This document shows, piece by piece, positions 5,969 to 7,604 of a stretch of DNA of 7,604 nucleotides. The DNA lies in assembly GCA_018648945.1 (NCBI GenBank), contig JABGQJ010000369.1, forward strand, positions 1 to 7,604, written 5' to 3'. The position numbers and the translations under genes were made by a program. Position 1 is the stretch's first letter, and every line of letters begins with the position of its first letter. The notes beneath the pieces are model-generated. The model searched no databases. It had not been told where the DNA came from and was given only the letters and a program-made list of their open reading frames with translations. Source of the stretch: Victivallales bacterium. GTDB lineage: Bacteria > Verrucomicrobiota > Lentisphaeria > Oligosphaerales > Lenti-02.

Positions 5969-6261
5969 ATGATACCTCCCCGCCAAGACCATGCAGAGAG
6001 TCTGACCCAGGGCCCCCTATCCACTCCACGCCCCACGCGCATTGTCGAGCTTTTCCTCCTGGCCCTCTGCATCGCCGCGATCCGCACGCGCGCATCGCCC
6101 GGCGCAAGGAGAAACTGGCCACGGCCAGGGACCGAAGAAGGCAAGCTAATCGCGATCGCACCGAGGCGGTGGCATACGACCAAACGCATCGACAGCAGCG
6201 CGACCAGATCCAGGCGGAAGTCTCCCTTTCAGAAAACGGCAGTTGGTTCAACTTGAACTGA
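5969..6261 (+). pseudogene. Possible frameshifted small gene: membrane helix plus charged coil
   Basis: Two adjacent frames look coding in turn. From an ATG at 5969, the first frame reaches a hydrophobic helix, IVELFLLALCIAAI (6041-6082), with C/G-ending codons. From about 6091 the frame one base earlier takes over and reads a highly charged helix (IARRKEKLATARDRRR and onward) ending ENGSWFNLN with TGA at 6259-6261. A single-base deletion between about 6089 and 6100 would explain the switch and would give a membrane-anchored coiled-coil protein of roughly 95 residues. I recognise no family. The start is weak, with GGAAG 11 bases upstream. It could be a decayed gene, a sequencing or assembly error, or chance in GC-rich DNA. 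Apart from this, the gene-free stretch 5953-6377 holds only the small structures listed separately. Confidence 0.3.
6246..6258. promoter_or_regulatory. 13-base palindrome, operator-like
   Basis: GTTCAA and TTGAAC are exact inverted repeats around a single C. The site is AT-richer than its surroundings and lies 120 bases before the small membrane protein gene, a position that would suit a dimeric repressor. It also overlaps the last codons of the possible frameshifted gene, so it may be coincidence. No partner regulator is visible in the window. Confidence 0.25.
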
Positions 6262-6288
6262 AGCGGAACAGTGGGCACCAGTGCTAAC

Positions 6289-6322
6289 CCGTGGTATCGT
6301 GGGGGGAATCAGGGAACCACGG
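6289..6322 (+). other. Stem-loop upstream of the small membrane protein gene
   Basis: CCGTGGT at 6289-6295 pairs exactly with ACCACGG at 6316-6322 around a 20-base purine-rich loop containing a run of six or more G. No T-tract follows. It lies 55 bases before the start codon at 6378, so it may form in the leader of that mRNA. Function is unknown. Confidence 0.3.
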
Positions 6323-6377
6323 CGATGTTCCGCAGGAAGGCTACGCACGATGCCCACAGCAAGGGAAGGACACTGAC

Positions 6378-6623
6378 ATGCGCAAGAAACTGCTTGGCTG
6401 CCTCCTGACCGGGGCCATCGTGGCCTGCATGGCGTTCGTTGTGGTCCTGTTCCTGATCAAGGCCCTGTGGGCATGGACCATTCCCGACCTCTTCCCGGGC
6501 GCGGTGGCGCAGGGGCTGGTCGCCGGCACCGTCTCCTGGTTCACGGCCGCCAAGATCGCCATCTTCGCCGCCGTGCTTGCCGCCATCGCCGGTGTGCGAC
6601 GCGGCAGCGGACGGAGGAAGTAG
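6378..6623 (+). CDS. Small two-helix inner-membrane protein of unknown function
   Basis: The protein has 81 residues. The N-terminus is basic (MRKKLL), followed by a first membrane helix at about 7-29. A conserved-looking loop, KALWAWTIPDLFPG (31-44), comes next, then a second helix at about 57-73 (FTAAKIAIFAAVLAAIAG), and the tail is strongly basic (RRGSGRRK). The positive-inside rule would place both ends in the cytoplasm. I chose the ATG at 6378 because it has AAGGGAAGGA just upstream and gives a sensible N-terminus; an earlier ATG at 6291 adds 29 residues that lie over a stem-loop and have no membrane or domain character. The motif resembles small hypothetical proteins I associate with Lentisphaerota and relatives, but I cannot name a family or function. 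pyrK follows on the same strand after 163 bases. Confidence 0.7.
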   Translation: MRKKLLGCLLTGAIVACMAFVVVLFLIKALWAWTIPDLFPGAVAQGLVAGTVSWFTAAKIAIFAAVLAAIAGVRRGSGRRK

Positions 6624-6680
6624 GGACGGCTCGCGAGAAAGGCATGCCGCCCCCCCTGTGGGGGCTCCGGGCTCCGTCCC
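6623..6680 (+). other. Nested stem-loop in the leader of pyrK
   Basis: GGGACGG (6623-6629) pairs perfectly with CCGTCCC (6674-6680), and inside it GCCCCC (6649-6654) pairs with GGGGGC (6660-6665) around the loop CCTGT. The palindromes CTCGCGAG (6630-6637) and GGCATGCC (6641-6648) lie within the outer stem. The element begins at the last base of the preceding stop codon and lies 106 bases before the pyrK start. No T-tract follows, and I see no recognised pyrimidine riboswitch or PyrR site. It is not a tRNA: no T-arm or anticodon arm can be found. Confidence 0.3.
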
Positions 6681-6786
6681 CTGGCATACAGTATGGCTGT
6701 CGCGCGCGGGCGACTTGCCAGAGGGGCGATTTGGGGGCATGGTTCTAGATTACCAGCCGCCGTCCCCAACCAGCCGAAGGCAAAGC

Positions 6787-7575
6787 ATGGAACGTATCCA
6801 GGAAGAAGCACCGATCCTAGCCAACGAGCGCCTGCAAGGCGACTACTACCAGGTAGACATGCATGCCCCGGCGATTGCCGCGGCAACCCAACCCGGACAG
6901 TTCGCGCATGTGCAGTTGCCCGGCTTCGAACACCGGATTCTCCGGCGCCCCTTCAGCATCTACGATGTGGACGCCGACACGGGACGCCTGAGCATCATCT
7001 ACAAGATCGTCGGCGAGGGCACAGCCCATCTCGCCACACTGCCCGAGGGAACCGTCCTGGACCTGCTCGGGCCCCTGGGGGTCGGCTTCTCCACACCCCC
7101 GACGGGCGCGCGGCCCATCGTGGTGGCCGGCGGCTATGGCTGCGCGGCCACCTATCTCTTTGCCAAGCACAGTCCGGCCCCTCCCCTCGTTCTCGTTGGC
7201 GGGCGCTCGGCAGGAGACATCTTACTGCAACAGGAATTAGCCGAGCTGGGTTGCGAGGTCCGCATCTCCACCGATGACGGGAGCCAAGGCCACCATGGCC
7301 TAGTCACTGCCCTGGTCGAACAAGCGCTGGACGAGACCGAAGCCCCCTTCGTCGTCTCCTGCGGCCCCAACCCCATGCTCTACGCCCTGGCCCGCATTCT
7401 GACCGAGCGCGACCTCGATGGCGAGGTCAGCCTGGACCATGCCATGTGCTGCGGCGTCGGGGCCTGCTTCGCCTGCGTCGTCAAAATGAAGGCCGACAAC
7501 ACCGACGGCTGGGAGTACATCCGCACCTGCCTGAAAGGCCCCGTGTTCAAGACATCCGATGTGTATTGGGAATGA
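6787..7575 (+). CDS. pyrK: Dihydroorotate dehydrogenase electron-transfer subunit (PyrK)
   Basis: PyrK is the FAD and [2Fe-2S] subunit that lets class 1B dihydroorotate dehydrogenase (PyrD) reduce NAD in pyrimidine synthesis. The protein has 262 residues, as usual for the family. The FAD-binding part carries RRPFSI (53-58), KIVGEGT (73-79) and LGPLG (94-98). The NAD-binding part has VVAGGYGC (112-119), where GGxG is modified to GGYG, then STDDGSQG (161-168) and CGPNPML (192-198). The C-terminal cluster motif CGVGACFAC gives Cys222, Cys227 and Cys230, with Cys248 in RTCLKGPVF as the fourth ligand; Cys221 is an extra adjacent cysteine. The start at 6787 has GAAGG six bases upstream. An in-frame ATG at 6739 adds 16 residues that do not look like PyrK. 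The cluster motif separates it from other ferredoxin-reductase-type flavoproteins. Confidence 0.93.
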   Translation: MERIQEEAPILANERLQGDYYQVDMHAPAIAAATQPGQFAHVQLPGFEHRILRRPFSIYDVDADTGRLSIIYKIVGEGTAHLATLPEGTVLDLLGPLGVGFSTPPTGARPIVVAGGYGCAATYLFAKHSPAPPLVLVGGRSAGDILLQQELAELGCEVRISTDDGSQGHHGLVTALVEQALDETEAPFVVSCGPNPMLYALARILTERDLDGEVSLDHAMCCGVGACFACVVKMKADNTDGWEYIRTCLKGPVFKTSDVYWE

Positions 7576-7587
7576 AGGAATGATGGA

Positions 7588-7604
7588 ATGCCGAAGGCCC
7601 TGAG
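7588..7604 (+). CDS. First codons of the next gene, possibly pyrD (partial, runs off the right edge)
   Basis: An ATG at 7588, preceded by AGGA eight bases upstream, opens a frame reading MPKAL up to the window edge, 12 bases after the pyrK stop. Two earlier ATGs at 7580 and 7583 share a frame that stops at 7601-7603, so 7588 is the best start. In many bacteria pyrK is followed directly by pyrD, which encodes the catalytic subunit. Identity is inferred from that gene order alone, because five residues cannot identify a protein. Confidence 0.35.

Noticed and set aside
6115..6128. CTGGCC-AC-GGCCAG inverted repeat
   Set aside because: It is short, has no T-tract and lies inside the possible coding stretch, so it is better explained by base composition.
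4153..6189. 678-codon open frame on the minus strand
   Set aside because: It lies antisense to ispF and the beta-helix gene. Its Val/Gly/Asp-rich, domain-free translation is the usual shadow of high-GC coding DNA, and it has no start signal.
6623..6680. tRNA-like element because of the seven-base outer stem
   Set aside because: The span is only 58 bases, with no T-arm consensus, no anticodon arm and no variable loop.
1..7604. CRISPR array, insertion sequence, attachment site or tRNA gene
   Set aside because: No regularly spaced repeats, transposase or integrase motifs, terminal inverted repeats or cloverleaf were found on reading both strands.

Overview
The window is GC-rich DNA from a Gram-negative bacterium. 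Coding strands favour C or G in the third codon position, and the genes are closely packed. An LptE-type lipoprotein next to a BamD-like repeat protein implies an outer membrane with lipopolysaccharide. The noncanonical UroD-like protein, the beta-helix protein and the small membrane protein resemble sequences I associate with the PVC group, particularly Lentisphaerota. That placement is an impression from sequence style, not a demonstrated assignment. I saw no transposase, integrase, CRISPR array, tRNA or rRNA.

Layout. (1) Bases 2-124 are the 3' end of a plus-strand gene entering from the left. (2) A two-gene minus-strand operon follows: an exported polysaccharide deacetylase (2109 to 1312), then a UroD-superfamily protein (1294 to 263). 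(3) The roughly 250-base gap at 2110-2361 separates this operon from divergent plus-strand genes. (4) A tight pair, an exported TPR/BamD-like protein (2362-3492) and LptE (3498-4049), ends at a strong intrinsic terminator (4073-4104). (5) ispF (4133-4615) overlaps a right-handed beta-helix protein (4612-5952) at an ATGATG junction. The C-terminal 75 or so residues of the beta-helix protein look like a separate small domain resembling DUF7662. (6) The stretch 5953-6377 has no clean gene, but holds what looks like a frameshifted small membrane/coiled-coil gene (5969-6261), a 13-base palindrome and a stem-loop. (7) An 81-residue two-helix membrane protein (6378-6623) is followed by a structured gap, then pyrK (6787-7575), and probably the first codons of the next pyr gene (7588 onward).

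How the genes work together. The TPR protein and LptE form an envelope-biogenesis pair. IspF (isoprenoid precursors by the MEP pathway) and PyrK (electron transfer to dihydroorotate dehydrogenase) are housekeeping enzymes. The deacetylase/UroD-like pair has no obvious shared pathway. The most unusual item is the beta-helix protein. It has no visible signal peptide, is translationally coupled to ispF, and carries a C-terminal domain of a kind I would not expect on a pectate-lyase-like scaffold.
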